Origin: Sphingobacterium sp. HMA12
Lineage (GTDB): Bacteria; Bacteroidota; Bacteroidia; Sphingobacteriales; Sphingobacteriaceae
NCBI RefSeq assembly: GCF_002933815.1
Contig: NZ_BEYR01000002.1
Span: forward strand, 1-64,000
DNA length: 64,000 nucleotides
Reading direction: 5' to 3'
The notes under the pieces were generated by a model. It did not search any database. It saw only the letters and a program-made list of their open reading frames with translations, and had not been told where the DNA came from. The position numbers and the translations under genes are program-made. This document shows positions 1-8,131 of the stretch, in pieces; the first letter of the stretch is position 1, and each line of letters begins with the position of its first letter.

Positions 1-23
1 AGGTGGGAGAGTAGGTCGGTGCC
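1..23 (+). rRNA. 5S rRNA, 3' end only
   Basis: The first 23 bases resemble the conserved 3' end of bacterial 5S rRNA (GGTGGGAGAGTAGGTCG followed by GTGCC). A strong terminator hairpin follows at once. The rest of the rRNA operon would lie upstream of the window. Only the tail is visible, so the call rests on this short match and the context. Confidence 0.8.
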
Positions 24-35
24 TTTTTTTACACG

Positions 36-70
36 GAAGCCCTTGCTGGAAACAGTCAAGGGCTTCTTTC
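36..70 (+). terminator. rRNA operon terminator
   Basis: A perfect 10-bp stem (GAAGCCCTTG at 36-45 with CAAGGGCTTC at 57-66) encloses an 11-base loop and is followed by a short T-rich stretch. It sits 12 bases after the 5S end, as expected for the terminator of the rRNA transcription unit. Confidence 0.85.
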
Positions 71-601
71 GTTTATATCCTTTTTACAGGGCTTCTCTGG
101 TTCAACAGGGCTATCGGCTCCGGGGGAAGTCCGGGGATAGCGGCCCGGAACAGAGGCCTAGAAACCAGTCAGTGCCGACGGAAACGTTTAATTAAAATAG
201 GATATTTTATAGGGACAATCCATCGTGCTGAATGTGCCTACTTATTAGGTATAGCTTATCCAAATAAACATACTCTGATTTGCTCTGGGAAATGCTGAAT
301 TTTGGGAATACTATAACCTTCAACGTATCTAGCCTATATGAGGCTATTTGCTTTAGTATCCTGGCCCACTGGCACCTCCTGACCTACTATGGTGATACGC
401 CCCGAATGAATGGCAATCTAGAAATTGGAAGGTATAAATGGATGAAACTAAACTATTCTTTTGGAGTAGGTCGTTAAGAGATACTGTATAATGAAATACT
501 AAAGTTGTTAAAAAGGACTTATTGTAAGGAAACTTTTCTGTTTATGGCATTAGTATAACCATTCAGTAATGACTACAAGTTTTTTCATTAAATAGAGCAA
601 C
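71..601. other. Intergenic stretch, no supported gene
   Basis: About 530 bases between the rRNA terminator and the AHSA1-like gene. Bases 110-190 are more GC-rich than the surroundings and contain short inverted CCGG-type words. A 65-codon reading frame at 280-477 starts with TTG, has no recognisable domain and no promoter element of the type used elsewhere here. No tRNA fold was recognised. The stretch may hold decayed sequence, but nothing can be named. Confidence 0.5.
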
Positions 602-635
602 AAAAAAGAGCCTAGCTTTGAAAAAACTTGGCTCT
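602..635 (-). terminator. Terminator of the AHSA1-like gene
   Basis: On the minus strand an AGAGCC/GGCTCT stem (607-612 with 630-635), extended by partial AAG/CTT pairing, is followed by six T residues (602-607 read in reverse). It lies just 3' of the minus-strand gene ending at 655. Confidence 0.75.
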
Positions 636-654
636 CTAAAGATATTCATTAAAA

Positions 655-1041
655 TTAATCTTCTTCCGTATAGAAATCAATTAAAGACGATATATAGGGG
701 TCTTCCCAGCCTTCAGTAATATTTTCGTAATCTTCATCCGGTATATTGGTTTGCCTAATCTCCAGTGAAGTTCCTTTTTTGTGCTCGTGCAACTTTAATG
801 TAACAATTGAAGGGCTGTCAGTTTCTCCAAAATACCATTCCTGTACAATTTTCGTAGAAGGTTCTAATTCTAGGAATCGACCTGTAATCGCCCCATCCCA
901 CAAGGAAAATTCACCATTTACTGTCGCATCTATCGAGACAAGATCGCCAGTCCAAAGACGGGCCGTAATTTCGGTTGTTAGGGCGAGATACAGTTCTTCT
1001 GGTGTCGCCGGGATAATAGCGTATTTCTTGAGATCTTTCAT
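655..1041 (-). CDS. AHSA1/START-like (SRPBCC) domain protein
   Basis: A 128-residue protein that is almost entirely one SRPBCC/AHSA1 fold. It opens with a beta strand and a Pro-hydrophobic helix segment (PATPEELYLALTT). The centre carries a G-x-ITGRFLELEP strand pair and an IVQEWYF strand, and a long amphipathic helix (WEDPYISSLIDFY) forms the C-terminus. This fold binds hydrophobic ligands or acts as an Hsp90 co-regulator in eukaryotes; the bacterial members mostly have unknown ligands. It stands alone, divergent from the rRNA methyltransferase gene. A consensus -7 element lies only four bases before the ATG, and a terminator follows the stop. The family call is secure, the function is open. 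Confidence 0.8.
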   Translation of the reverse strand: MKDLKKYAIIPATPEELYLALTTEITARLWTGDLVSIDATVNGEFSLWDGAITGRFLELEPSTKIVQEWYFGETDSPSIVTLKLHEHKKGTSLEIRQTNIPDEDYENITEGWEDPYISSLIDFYTEED

Positions 1042-1045
1042 GGCA

Positions 1046-1053
1046 CAAATTTA
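1046..1053 (-). promoter_or_regulatory. Bacteroidota -7 element (TAAATTTG)
   Basis: Exact match to TAnnTTTG on the minus strand, four bases before the ATG of the AHSA1-like gene. No good -33 TTTG was seen at the usual distance. The position predicts a transcript with almost no leader. Confidence 0.6.
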
Positions 1054-1128
1054 CTCTTTCCCGTAATTTACTACTTATTTTGACTTCATTTTTATTTATA
1101 TTAATTTTAGCACAAACTATTAGGACAC

Positions 1129-2496
1129 ATGAGTAATTTTCTGCCAAATTCATTAGTAAAAAAACTGGGTGTAAATCCATTATTCGATACAGCTGAATTT
1201 ATTAGAGTACATGAAGAGGCCAAGAGGGCAACGGCGATACGGTTAAACCGACGAAAATTGAAGGAATGTCCTTTTCCCAGTAGTGGGATAGTGCCCTGGT
1301 GCGAGAGTGCCTTTTACCTCGAGGAACGCCCCGTATTTACGCTTGATCCTTTATTTCATGCTGGGGGGTATTATCCCCAGGATGCATCGTCTATGTTTAT
1401 AGACTATATTATCCGTAAATTGGAAATAGGAGCTAAACCTGTTTATGCGCTGGACCTCTGCGCAGCTCCCGGGGGGAAGTCTACCTTGCTAAACAGTAGC
1501 TTACATCCAGAAAGTCTACTAGTTGCCAATGAGATTATCAGGACGCGTGTTAATATCTTACAGGATAACTTAACAAAATGGGGAAATGCGAATACGGTGG
1601 TGACAAATAATGATCCTTCGGCTTTTGACCGATTACCAGGATACTTTGATCTTATGGTTGTGGATGCTCCTTGTTCTGGATCGGGAATGTTTAGAAAGGA
1701 TACGGATGCAATAGACGAATGGTCGGAAGCGAATGTTAAACTATGTAGCGAAAGACAACAACGAATATTGGCTGAGAGTATTGCGGCTTTGAAAACAGGT
1801 GGATACCTCTTTTACTCAACTTGTTCTTATTCTGAGGAGGAAAATGAAGAGATAGCAGATTGGTTAATAGGAACGGGAGATTTTGAATCCATTGAGATTG
1901 CCATTGAGGATAATTGGGGCATAGAACAGACAAAATCGGCTCAATATGCAGCACATGGGTACCGGTTTTATCCGCATAAGTTAGGGGGCGAAGGTTTTTT
2001 TATTACTGTTTTGCGAAAAATAGCCGAGCAATCTACATTTAACAGAAAGCGGATAAAACCGGAAAAGTCAGATATACCGAAAGGAATTCTGGACACTTGG
2101 GTATTAGATGATGATGAGTTTTTTCCGTTTATCCATCACGATGATCTCTATATATTCCCCAAAATATATGAAAATGATTTAAAGTATCTTCAGAACGTGC
2201 TTTATCTCAAGAATGCTGGAATTAATATTGGAAAACTTAATCGAAAAGAACTCATACCAAGCCACGCATTGGCTCTAAGCAATGTGTTGAATCCTAGCTT
2301 TCAAAATCTTGAACTTTCGCTTGAGGAAGCTCAAAACTACCTTAGGAAGGAGAATGTGATCCTAGAGAATATTTCTACTGATATCAAAGGCTGGACACTT
2401 GCGAAATATAAAGGGATGTCATTGGGATGGATGAAGGTATTGCCGAATAGGATCAATAATTACTACCCTAAAGAATTAAGAATTGTGAATCTCTAG
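1129..2496 (+). CDS. RsmF-type rRNA (cytosine-5)-methyltransferase
   Basis: A 455-residue SAM-dependent RNA m5C methyltransferase of the RsmB/RsmF (NOL1/NOP2/sun) family. Residues 1-100 form the N-terminal RNA-binding part, ending in the family motif YYPQDASSM. The SAM site CAAPGGK is at 111-117. The two cysteines of the mechanism are Cys182 (VDAPCSGSG) and Cys232 (YSTCSYSEEENEE); Cys232 is in the position of the nucleophile. Residues from about 310 on match the accessory and PUA-like region of RsmF/YebU, which methylates 16S rRNA in enterobacteria. The exact target base here is inferred. It converges on coaBC with a 41-base gap. A near-consensus -7 element (TAATTTTA) lies upstream. Confidence 0.85.
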   Translation: MSNFLPNSLVKKLGVNPLFDTAEFIRVHEEAKRATAIRLNRRKLKECPFPSSGIVPWCESAFYLEERPVFTLDPLFHAGGYYPQDASSMFIDYIIRKLEIGAKPVYALDLCAAPGGKSTLLNSSLHPESLLVANEIIRTRVNILQDNLTKWGNANTVVTNNDPSAFDRLPGYFDLMVVDAPCSGSGMFRKDTDAIDEWSEANVKLCSERQQRILAESIAALKTGGYLFYSTCSYSEEENEEIADWLIGTGDFESIEIAIEDNWGIEQTKSAQYAAHGYRFYPHKLGGEGFFITVLRKIAEQSTFNRKRIKPEKSDIPKGILDTWVLDDDEFFPFIHHDDLYIFPKIYENDLKYLQNVLYLKNAGINIGKLNRKELIPSHALALSNVLNPSFQNLELSLEEAQNYLRKENVILENISTDIKGWTLAKYKGMSLGWMKVLPNRINNYYPKELRIVNL

Positions 2497-2537
2497 GGGG
2501 AGGGAATTCAGATACCGCTTCGAATTACAGGAGTAAT

Positions 2538-3746
2538 TTATATTTTCGAGGGAATATGTTGTAAGATGAGCGAACAAATATCTTTTGCCACATCTTCCTT
2601 CGATTTCAAAGGGAATACACTGCTCTCGCCTGAACGATTGATAATCGTGATTTTATTGGTATCTGTAGCAAATCCGGCTCCCGGATCCTGCATGGAATTG
2701 AGAACGATAAAATCAAGATTTTTTCGAACTAATTTGTCTTTTGCGTTTTCGAGCTCGTTGTTGGTCTCTAAAGCAAATCCGATCAGTAATTGTTCTTTCT
2801 TCTTTTTGGTCCCTAAAGTGGCGAGAATGTCCGTTGTTTTCTTTAAAGCAATCGAAAATTCATTCTCCTTCTTTTTTATTTTCTGAGACGCGACTTCACT
2901 GGGCGTATAGTCCGCAACTGCGGCACTCATAACAATTATTGTTGCATCAGCAAAATACTTCTCACAGGCTTGAAGCATTTCGGCCGCAGAAGTAACAGGA
3001 ACAACAGTTATTTGATCAGGGCTTGGTAGCGCAGTAGGTCCCGAAACTAACGTGACATCCGCACCAAGTTTTTTTAATTGTTGGGCAATAGCATAGCCCA
3101 TCTTTCCACTGGAATGATTTCCAATAAAGCGGACGGGATCAATAGCTTCATAGGTCGGACCTGCTGAAACGAGCGCCTTTTGTCCTGTTAAGGGAAGTTT
3201 TTGGCTAGAGAAATCTGCTAGGAAACGAAAGAGTTCCTCTGGTTCAGCCAAGCGTCCTTCGCCGACTAATCCACTGGCCAATTCACCTTTTCCAGGTGGG
3301 ATGATTATATTGCCATAAGTACTCAGCTTGGCAATATTTGATTGCGTGGATGGGTGTTTCCACATATCCAGATCCATTGCTGGAGCAAAGAAAACGGGAC
3401 ATTTTGCTGATAAATATACAGCCATCAATAAATTATCACAGAGCCCATTTGCCATTTTAGCAATGGTATTCGCTGTTGCTGGAGCTACAAGTATATAGTC
3501 TGCATTTAGTGCAATTTCTACATGATTATTCCATTCACCTGTATCTGGCTGATAATAGTCAATTAAAACAGGATTTTTAGACAGTGTAGAAAGTGTAAGC
3601 GGGGTAATGAACGCTGTGGCATCCTTTGACATAATCACTTTAACTCGGGCCTCTGCTTTTACGAGCAGACGAATGAGATTTGCAATTTTGTATGCGGCAA
3701 TACTGCCGCATACAGCAATTACAATATTTTTCCCAGCTAAAGCCAT
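2538..3746 (-). CDS. coaBC: CoaBC, bifunctional phosphopantothenoylcysteine synthetase/decarboxylase
   Basis: A 402-residue bifunctional enzyme of coenzyme A synthesis. CoaB joins 4'-phosphopantothenate to cysteine and CoaC decarboxylates the product to 4'-phosphopantetheine using FMN. Residues 1-190 are the CoaC flavoprotein: the start VIAVCGSIAAYK, the active-site His75 in NHVEIA, and the FMN loop LVAPATANTIAKMANG. Residues 190-402 are CoaB, with GPTYEAIDPVRFIGNHSSGKMG, the CTP-site region and the lysine motif KIKKKE. Two CoaC positions differ from characterised enzymes: Asp125 (PAMDLDMW) and Ser158 (ELASGL) replace the usual Asn and Cys. It is the last gene of bamD-rpoZ-coaBC, 15 bases after rpoZ. 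Confidence 0.95.
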   Translation of the reverse strand: MALAGKNIVIAVCGSIAAYKIANLIRLLVKAEARVKVIMSKDATAFITPLTLSTLSKNPVLIDYYQPDTGEWNNHVEIALNADYILVAPATANTIAKMANGLCDNLLMAVYLSAKCPVFFAPAMDLDMWKHPSTQSNIAKLSTYGNIIIPPGKGELASGLVGEGRLAEPEELFRFLADFSSQKLPLTGQKALVSAGPTYEAIDPVRFIGNHSSGKMGYAIAQQLKKLGADVTLVSGPTALPSPDQITVVPVTSAAEMLQACEKYFADATIIVMSAAVADYTPSEVASQKIKKKENEFSIALKKTTDILATLGTKKKKEQLLIGFALETNNELENAKDKLVRKNLDFIVLNSMQDPGAGFATDTNKITIINRSGESSVFPLKSKEDVAKDICSLILQHIPSKI

Positions 3747-3761
3747 CGTTGATTTTTGGGA

Positions 3762-4091
3762 TTAATCTTGCTCTTTCGAAGGATTTCTATAGTACACTTT
3801 ATCGTGTAAAAACTCATCGATTGCTACCAAAGTAGGTTTTGGCATGCGCTCGTAGTGTTTAGAAATCTCTATTTGTTCGCGGTTTTCGAATACCTCTTCC
3901 AAGTTATCGTTATTGCTTGCAAACTCAGCAAGTTTTCCGTTTAGTTCTTCTTTAATATCTACTGCAATTTGATTCGCGCGTTTAGAAATAACTACAATGG
4001 ATTCATAGATATTGTCAGTTCCTTTGTCCAATTGTCTCAAGTCACGTGTGACTGTAGAATTTGGAATTGAATTGTTATTTTTTTGACTCAT
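3762..4091 (-). CDS. rpoZ: RNA polymerase omega subunit, Bacteroidota type
   Basis: A 109-residue RNA polymerase omega (Rpb6-fold) subunit, which helps assemble and stabilise the beta' subunit. The fold is seen in the segment from about residue 28: NIYESIVVISKRANQIA followed by an acidic helix. The N-terminus lacks the MARVT start of the proteobacterial protein, and an extra C-terminal tail (KPTLVAIDEFLHDKVYYR) is typical of the Bacteroidota form. The gene's first 17 bases overlap the 3' end of bamD, so translation of the two is probably coupled. Confidence 0.85.
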   Translation of the reverse strand: MSQKNNNSIPNSTVTRDLRQLDKGTDNIYESIVVISKRANQIAVDIKEELNGKLAEFASNNDNLEEVFENREQIEISKHYERMPKPTLVAIDEFLHDKVYYRNPSKEQD

Positions 4092-5004
4092 CTTTTTGGG
4101 TATTTTCTTTTTCTTTTTTCGCCTTTTGTTCTTTTATATAAGCTTCTTGCTCTGCAACTGCTTTGTTATATTCCTTCATGTGGGAAGCGGCTGTTTTAAT
4201 TCCTTTTTCCGAATCTTCACGAATAGATTCCGCTTCTTTCATATGTTTGCTATTGGGATAAGCGCTAGCAAAGCTACGGTAATAATCCAATGTTTCGTCA
4301 TATCTGCTTTCCTGTTTTTGCAGAATACTTTTGGAAGCAAAAATGTATTGTGCTTTTAGCGTTAAGAATTCAATTTCTTCAGCGTATTTTGTATCAGGAT
4401 ATTCTTTTAATACATTTTGTAACGCAATGACAGCAGCTCTATAATCATCATTCAATCCCATGTCATAGTAGAGCCTAGCATTCGCAAAAGCCTTGAGCTC
4501 GAGTTTGTCCCGTAATTTTTGAATAAGATCTGCAGCTTCTTTGGAGCGTTCAGATTCAGGATACAGGTTAACAAAAAGCTGAAGTGCATCTATTGCCTTC
4601 TTCGTGTTTGCCTGATCCAGTGTTGACCGAGGTGAATCCAAATAGTAACAATAAGCATGCATGAAACGACATTCTTCTGCCCGTGCGCTATTCGGGTAAA
4701 CATCAGCAAAGTCCTTAAAGTGATATGCCGCTGAAGTATAATCTTTTAGACGGTAATTGGCAAAAGCCAAGTAGTAGTAGATATTTTCTGCTTCAGCTTG
4801 TCCACGGAATTTTGTCCGCAAATCATCAAACAAAACTAATGCCTTTGTATATTTCTTTTTCTCATATAGTTTTACGGCTTCTTCATACTTTTGAGCGATA
4901 TTATTGCTTGCGCGCAATTTCTCAAATTTACTCTTGCAACCAGTAAACACCAATAGAAACATCATGCCGGCACAGATAGCCGCTATACGCCTATTTAAAA
5001 ACAT
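4075..5004 (-). CDS. bamD: BamD, outer membrane assembly lipoprotein
   Basis: A 309-residue lipoprotein of the BAM machine, which inserts beta-barrel proteins into the outer membrane. A lipoprotein signal ends at Cys23 (FLLVFTGCKSK). After it come TPR-like helical repeats with the YfiO/BamD signature: KYTKALVLFDDL, AENIYYYLAFANYRLKDYTSAAYHF and YPNSARAEECRFMHAYCYY. The C-terminus is a Lys/Glu-rich tail from about residue 275. It is first in the operon with rpoZ and coaBC. An exact -7 element sits four bases before the ATG. Usual BamD length is 240-300 residues, so this one is slightly long because of its tail. Confidence 0.92.
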   Translation of the reverse strand: MFLNRRIAAICAGMMFLLVFTGCKSKFEKLRASNNIAQKYEEAVKLYEKKKYTKALVLFDDLRTKFRGQAEAENIYYYLAFANYRLKDYTSAAYHFKDFADVYPNSARAEECRFMHAYCYYLDSPRSTLDQANTKKAIDALQLFVNLYPESERSKEAADLIQKLRDKLELKAFANARLYYDMGLNDDYRAAVIALQNVLKEYPDTKYAEEIEFLTLKAQYIFASKSILQKQESRYDETLDYYRSFASAYPNSKHMKEAESIREDSEKGIKTAASHMKEYNKAVAEQEAYIKEQKAKKEKENTQKDESKK

Positions 5005-5008
5005 TTTA

Positions 5009-5016
5009 CAAAGATA
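5009..5016 (-). promoter_or_regulatory. -7 element (TATCTTTG) of the bamD operon
   Basis: Exact TAnnTTTG on the minus strand, four bases before the bamD ATG. A one-mismatch -33 element (ATTG, 5037-5040 reversed) lies 20 bases upstream. The initiation site would fall at or next to the start codon. Confidence 0.65.
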
Positions 5017-5245
5017 AGTGAATTTGTTATACTAATCAATTAAATTTTACTGCGCAATATAGTTTAATAATTATTTGATCCCAAAAACAACATTTTTTAT
5101 TAACATTCTTTAACTCGTTGGATGCAATTTAGTAGCAGTATTGTCATGATCTTGTTGTTTTTCTATTGCGTAAGAAGAGGAAAAATACAGATTTTAAAAT
5201 ATTTGATTATCTTTACATATACAATCATTGAATTTAATAAAGAGT

Positions 5246-5521
5246 ATGACTTTAAAAGAAAAAGTGGAGCAAGCATTGGATACCTTGAGACCTTATTTGG
5301 AAACTGATGGCGGAAATGTGAGTGTTGAAGAGATTACAGCAGATAATGTCGTGCGATTAAAATTATTGGGCGCTTGCGCTTCATGTTCAATGAGCATCAT
5401 GACTTTTAAAGCCGGATTGGAACAAGCAATCAAAAAAGCTGTACCCGAAGTTACTGCGGTAGAAGCAATCAACCTTACCGATCCGGATTCTCCTGATGCG
5501 ACGATGCCTTCGGCCAATTAG
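5246..5521 (+). CDS. Nfu-type Fe-S cluster carrier (NifU C-terminal domain)
   Basis: A 91-residue stand-alone Nfu domain. Such proteins bind a labile Fe-S cluster at a dimer interface and hand it to target enzymes. The cluster motif is CASC within LLGACASCSMS, preceded by the family motif YLETDGGNVSVEEI. The ATG at 5246 is preferred; an in-frame TTG at 5228 would add six residues that are not part of the domain. A near-consensus -7 element (TATCTTTA) lies about 30 bases upstream. Neighbours are bamD, divergent, and a small exported protein. The many Fe-S subunits of complex I downstream could be clients, but nothing here shows that directly. Confidence 0.88.
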   Translation: MTLKEKVEQALDTLRPYLETDGGNVSVEEITADNVVRLKLLGACASCSMSIMTFKAGLEQAIKKAVPEVTAVEAINLTDPDSPDATMPSAN

Positions 5522-5566
5522 TTTATCTATTAACACAATTTAACTGCTTACTCAGCTGGTTTTGTG

Positions 5567-5574
5567 TAAATTTG
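5567..5574 (+). promoter_or_regulatory. -7 element (TAAATTTG) before the 217-residue exported protein gene
   Basis: Exact TAnnTTTG ending four bases before the ATG at 5579. No convincing -33 element was seen. It predicts a leaderless or nearly leaderless message. Confidence 0.6.
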
Positions 5575-5578
5575 TTCT

Positions 5579-6232
5579 ATGAAGTTGCTGATCCCTATAT
5601 TATTATTAGTTCTATCTGTTTTTTTTGATTCCTCGGCTTTGAGGGCACAAGAAAGGAAGATTATTCAATATTCCGGTATTGTGACTACCGTAGGATCTGG
5701 CCTTCCTGTTGGTTATGCTACGGTTACCAATTTATCTTTCCGTAACGAGGCTATCGCAGCAAATAATGAAGGTTATTTTTCTTTTGTGGCTCACGTGGGG
5801 GATACAATTCGTTTTACTTCCGTCGGATTTGACCCGCTCATCATAACTATTCCTGAAGTCTCCGGCGACAAATACACCGCGAATATTGTCATGCAAAATT
5901 TGGTGACGGAATTGCCTATGGTAACCCCCTATCCTTGGGCAAGTATCGAAGAATTTAATATCGCATTTATGAATCTGGATGTATCTGAGGATAATATCGT
6001 ACGTGCAAGAAGATCGCTTTCCTATGAATCGTTGTCTGCTATGGCCGCTGTCGTACCTCGTGATGGTAATGAGATGCGCTCGATTAATAACGCACAAAGT
6101 TTTAACACGATGAATAATAAAGTGATCAACCAGCGTTATGCAAATCCATTGTTAAATCCTTTTGCGTGGGGAAGTTTAATCCAACAGATTACCAAAGGTA
6201 GTCAAAGCCGTTCCAAAAGTACCCGTTTTTAA
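5579..6232 (+). CDS. Exported protein with carboxypeptidase-like regulatory domain
   Basis: A 217-residue protein with a Sec signal peptide at residues 1-24, probably cut after SSALRAQ. A CarboxypepD_reg-like beta-sandwich fills about residues 30-105, with VTNLSFRNEAIAANNEGYF followed by VGDTIRFTSVGF. This domain is common at the N-terminus of Bacteroidota outer-membrane receptors, but no barrel follows here. The rest is polar, with Asn- and Ser-rich stretches and no recognised domain. Its last four bases overlap the end of the convergent LolC/E-like gene. Likely periplasmic or outer-membrane associated; specific function unknown. Confidence 0.7.
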   Translation: MKLLIPILLLVLSVFFDSSALRAQERKIIQYSGIVTTVGSGLPVGYATVTNLSFRNEAIAANNEGYFSFVAHVGDTIRFTSVGFDPLIITIPEVSGDKYTANIVMQNLVTELPMVTPYPWASIEEFNIAFMNLDVSEDNIVRARRSLSYESLSAMAAVVPRDGNEMRSINNAQSFNTMNNKVINQRYANPLLNPFAWGSLIQQITKGSQSRSKSTRF

Positions 6233-7458
6233 TCCGTTGCTTTTAGTTTGTTCAATTCTTTTACGCTCACTTTTGCAGAGAAATAGGAAACTAATCCTGA
6301 AATACTGGTAACAGTGGTGAAGACCAAAGCATAATCACTCCATCTGCTGACCATAGGGTAGCTGTCTAAAATTGTGTTCGCTCCATCTTCAACCCGTATT
6401 ATACCGTAAGTTGACTGAATATAATTGAATATTGCGCCGATCAATAAACCCAGAACGCAACCGATAATTGCAATCATTAATCCTTCATAAAAGAAAATAC
6501 GTTGAATTAAATTATTGTTTCCGCCTAGACTTTTTAAGACTGTCATGTCTTTTTGTTTGTCTAATACCAACATCGTCAATGAACCTACAATATTAAAAAT
6601 GGCGATAACACTAATCAATGTTAAAATAAAAAATACAACCCATCTTTCTACGCGGACATTTTTATATAATGTTGGATTTTGTTCTTCGCGATTCTTGACG
6701 ATGTAATCTGTGCCCAGCTTTTTTTGAAGATCTTGTTCAAATAATTTGATATCAGTACCAGTCTTCAGATAAAACTCAATGGACGATACTCGACCATATT
6801 CGCCGAGTACTTCTTTGGCAAATGAAATGGGTGTAATTATAAAATTGTCGAAGTCCTGTTGATATCTAAGAACTCCACTGGGGCTAATAGCTCTAATATT
6901 AAACTCTTCTGCAGGGTTGGAGGTGTTTTTAACTCCCTTTCTCGGAGAGTAAACCTGGATTAGTTCGGGTTTATTTTGGATTGATATACCAAGATTGGCT
7001 TGAACGCTTGCTCCAAGTATAGCCAAGTTGGTTGAGTCCTGCATGAGTCGATATGCTCCGTCCACAAGGATACTATCGCCAAGGCTTTTATTGAGTGATT
7101 GAGGCTCGACTCCTTTTATCGTTGAAATATATTGTCGATTCGCATACTGGAGTAATACTTTTTCTTCTAATACTTCAGTATAATGAACTACATTTGGATC
7201 CTTTCGAAGCTCATTAAAAATCGGTTTATTTGTTGTAAAAAGCTTTCCTTTTTGAGGTTCTATTTTTAATTCGGGAGCGAATTTACCATACATGGATAGA
7301 ATCAGCTCCTCCATGCCGTTAAATGAGGATAGGAGTATGATCAATGCGGCACTACTTACCATAACACCGATCACACTAATTGACGAAATGATATTGATCG
7401 CGTTGACCGATTTTTTTGAAAAGAGATATCTTTTGGCAAATAGAAAAGGCAAGTTCAT
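6229..7458 (-). CDS. LolC/LolE-like (FtsX-type) permease
   Basis: A 409-residue inner-membrane permease with the LolC/LolE layout. One membrane helix (about 20-48) precedes a large periplasmic domain of about 220 residues. Three helices then cluster at the C-terminus: VVFFILTLISVIAIFNIVGSL, MIAIIGCVLGLLIGAIFNYI and YALVFTTVTSISGLVSYFSA. The cytoplasmic loop LDKQKDMTVLKSLGG is the FtsX-family coupling helix for the ATPase. In characterised systems LolCDE releases lipoproteins from the inner membrane. The ATPase partner LolD is not in this window. It is the last gene of aroE-hydrolase-permease, three bases after its neighbour. Confidence 0.82.
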   Translation of the reverse strand: MNLPFLFAKRYLFSKKSVNAINIISSISVIGVMVSSAALIILLSSFNGMEELILSMYGKFAPELKIEPQKGKLFTTNKPIFNELRKDPNVVHYTEVLEEKVLLQYANRQYISTIKGVEPQSLNKSLGDSILVDGAYRLMQDSTNLAILGASVQANLGISIQNKPELIQVYSPRKGVKNTSNPAEEFNIRAISPSGVLRYQQDFDNFIITPISFAKEVLGEYGRVSSIEFYLKTGTDIKLFEQDLQKKLGTDYIVKNREEQNPTLYKNVRVERWVVFFILTLISVIAIFNIVGSLTMLVLDKQKDMTVLKSLGGNNNLIQRIFFYEGLMIAIIGCVLGLLIGAIFNYIQSTYGIIRVEDGANTILDSYPMVSRWSDYALVFTTVTSISGLVSYFSAKVSVKELNKLKATD

Positions 7459-7461
7459 ATC

Positions 7462-8103
7462 TTATCCTTGTATAAATGGATTGGAGTTCTTTTCAAATCC
7501 TATTGTTGTTGATGGACCATGGCCGGGATAAACAACAGTATCATCAGGTAGGGTGTAGAGTCTTTGCCTGATGCTATTCAAAAGTTGCTGATGGTTCCCT
7601 CCAGGAAGGTCAGTACGGCCAATGCTGTTGCGGAAAAGGACATCGCCGCCAATTAAAAATTTCTGTGCAGCAGAATAGAAGCAAATATGTGCAGGTGAAT
7701 GACCTGGTGCCAGGATCACTTCCAATTCGTCATTGTCTAAATGGATGCTGTCTCCATCATTTAAAAATGCTTCTCCAATAGGAGAGATGTCATAACGGAA
7801 TCCCATTTGGGGGGCATAGTTCTGAACTGCTACCAAGATAGATAGCTCATCCTCGTGAAATTTAGGAAGAAGACCAAACCTCTCATGAATGAAATAATTG
7901 CCCAAAACATGATCAATATGACAATGCGTATTCAATAACGATTGGGGGCTGAGATTATGGTGATCGACAAATGCCAAAAACTCCGCCTGCTCTTTTTCAC
8001 CATACATCCCAGGATCGATAATTATGGCATTTCCCTGCTCATTATATAATACGTAGGTGTTTTCTTGGTATGGATTGAATGTGAATGTTCTGATCGTTAG
8101 CAT
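7462..8103 (-). CDS. MBL-fold metallo-hydrolase (glyoxalase II-like)
   Basis: A 213-residue metallo-beta-lactamase fold hydrolase of the short glyoxalase-II-like subgroup. The metal motif THCHIDH is in NTHCHIDHVLGN. Further metal ligands are the His of APGHSPAH, the Asp of GGDVLFRNSIGRTD and the His of VYPGHGPST. This group acts on thioesters such as S-lactoylglutathione or related thiol conjugates; the real substrate is not evident. It sits between aroE (28-base gap) and the LolC/E-like gene (3-base gap) and is probably cotranscribed with them. Confidence 0.85.
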   Translation of the reverse strand: MLTIRTFTFNPYQENTYVLYNEQGNAIIIDPGMYGEKEQAEFLAFVDHHNLSPQSLLNTHCHIDHVLGNYFIHERFGLLPKFHEDELSILVAVQNYAPQMGFRYDISPIGEAFLNDGDSIHLDNDELEVILAPGHSPAHICFYSAAQKFLIGGDVLFRNSIGRTDLPGGNHQQLLNSIRQRLYTLPDDTVVYPGHGPSTTIGFEKNSNPFIQG

Positions 8104-8131
8104 AAGGTAAAATTACATTTTTTATTGTTGT

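Noticed and set aside
280..477. 65-codon reading frame after the rRNA operon
   Set aside because: It starts with TTG, has no recognisable domain or promoter element and lies in sequence without other coding signs. It was not called a gene.
4049..4062. Second parS-like site (GTCACGTGTGAC)
   Set aside because: It contains CACGTG, but the flanking positions do not match parS and it lies inside rpoZ codons.
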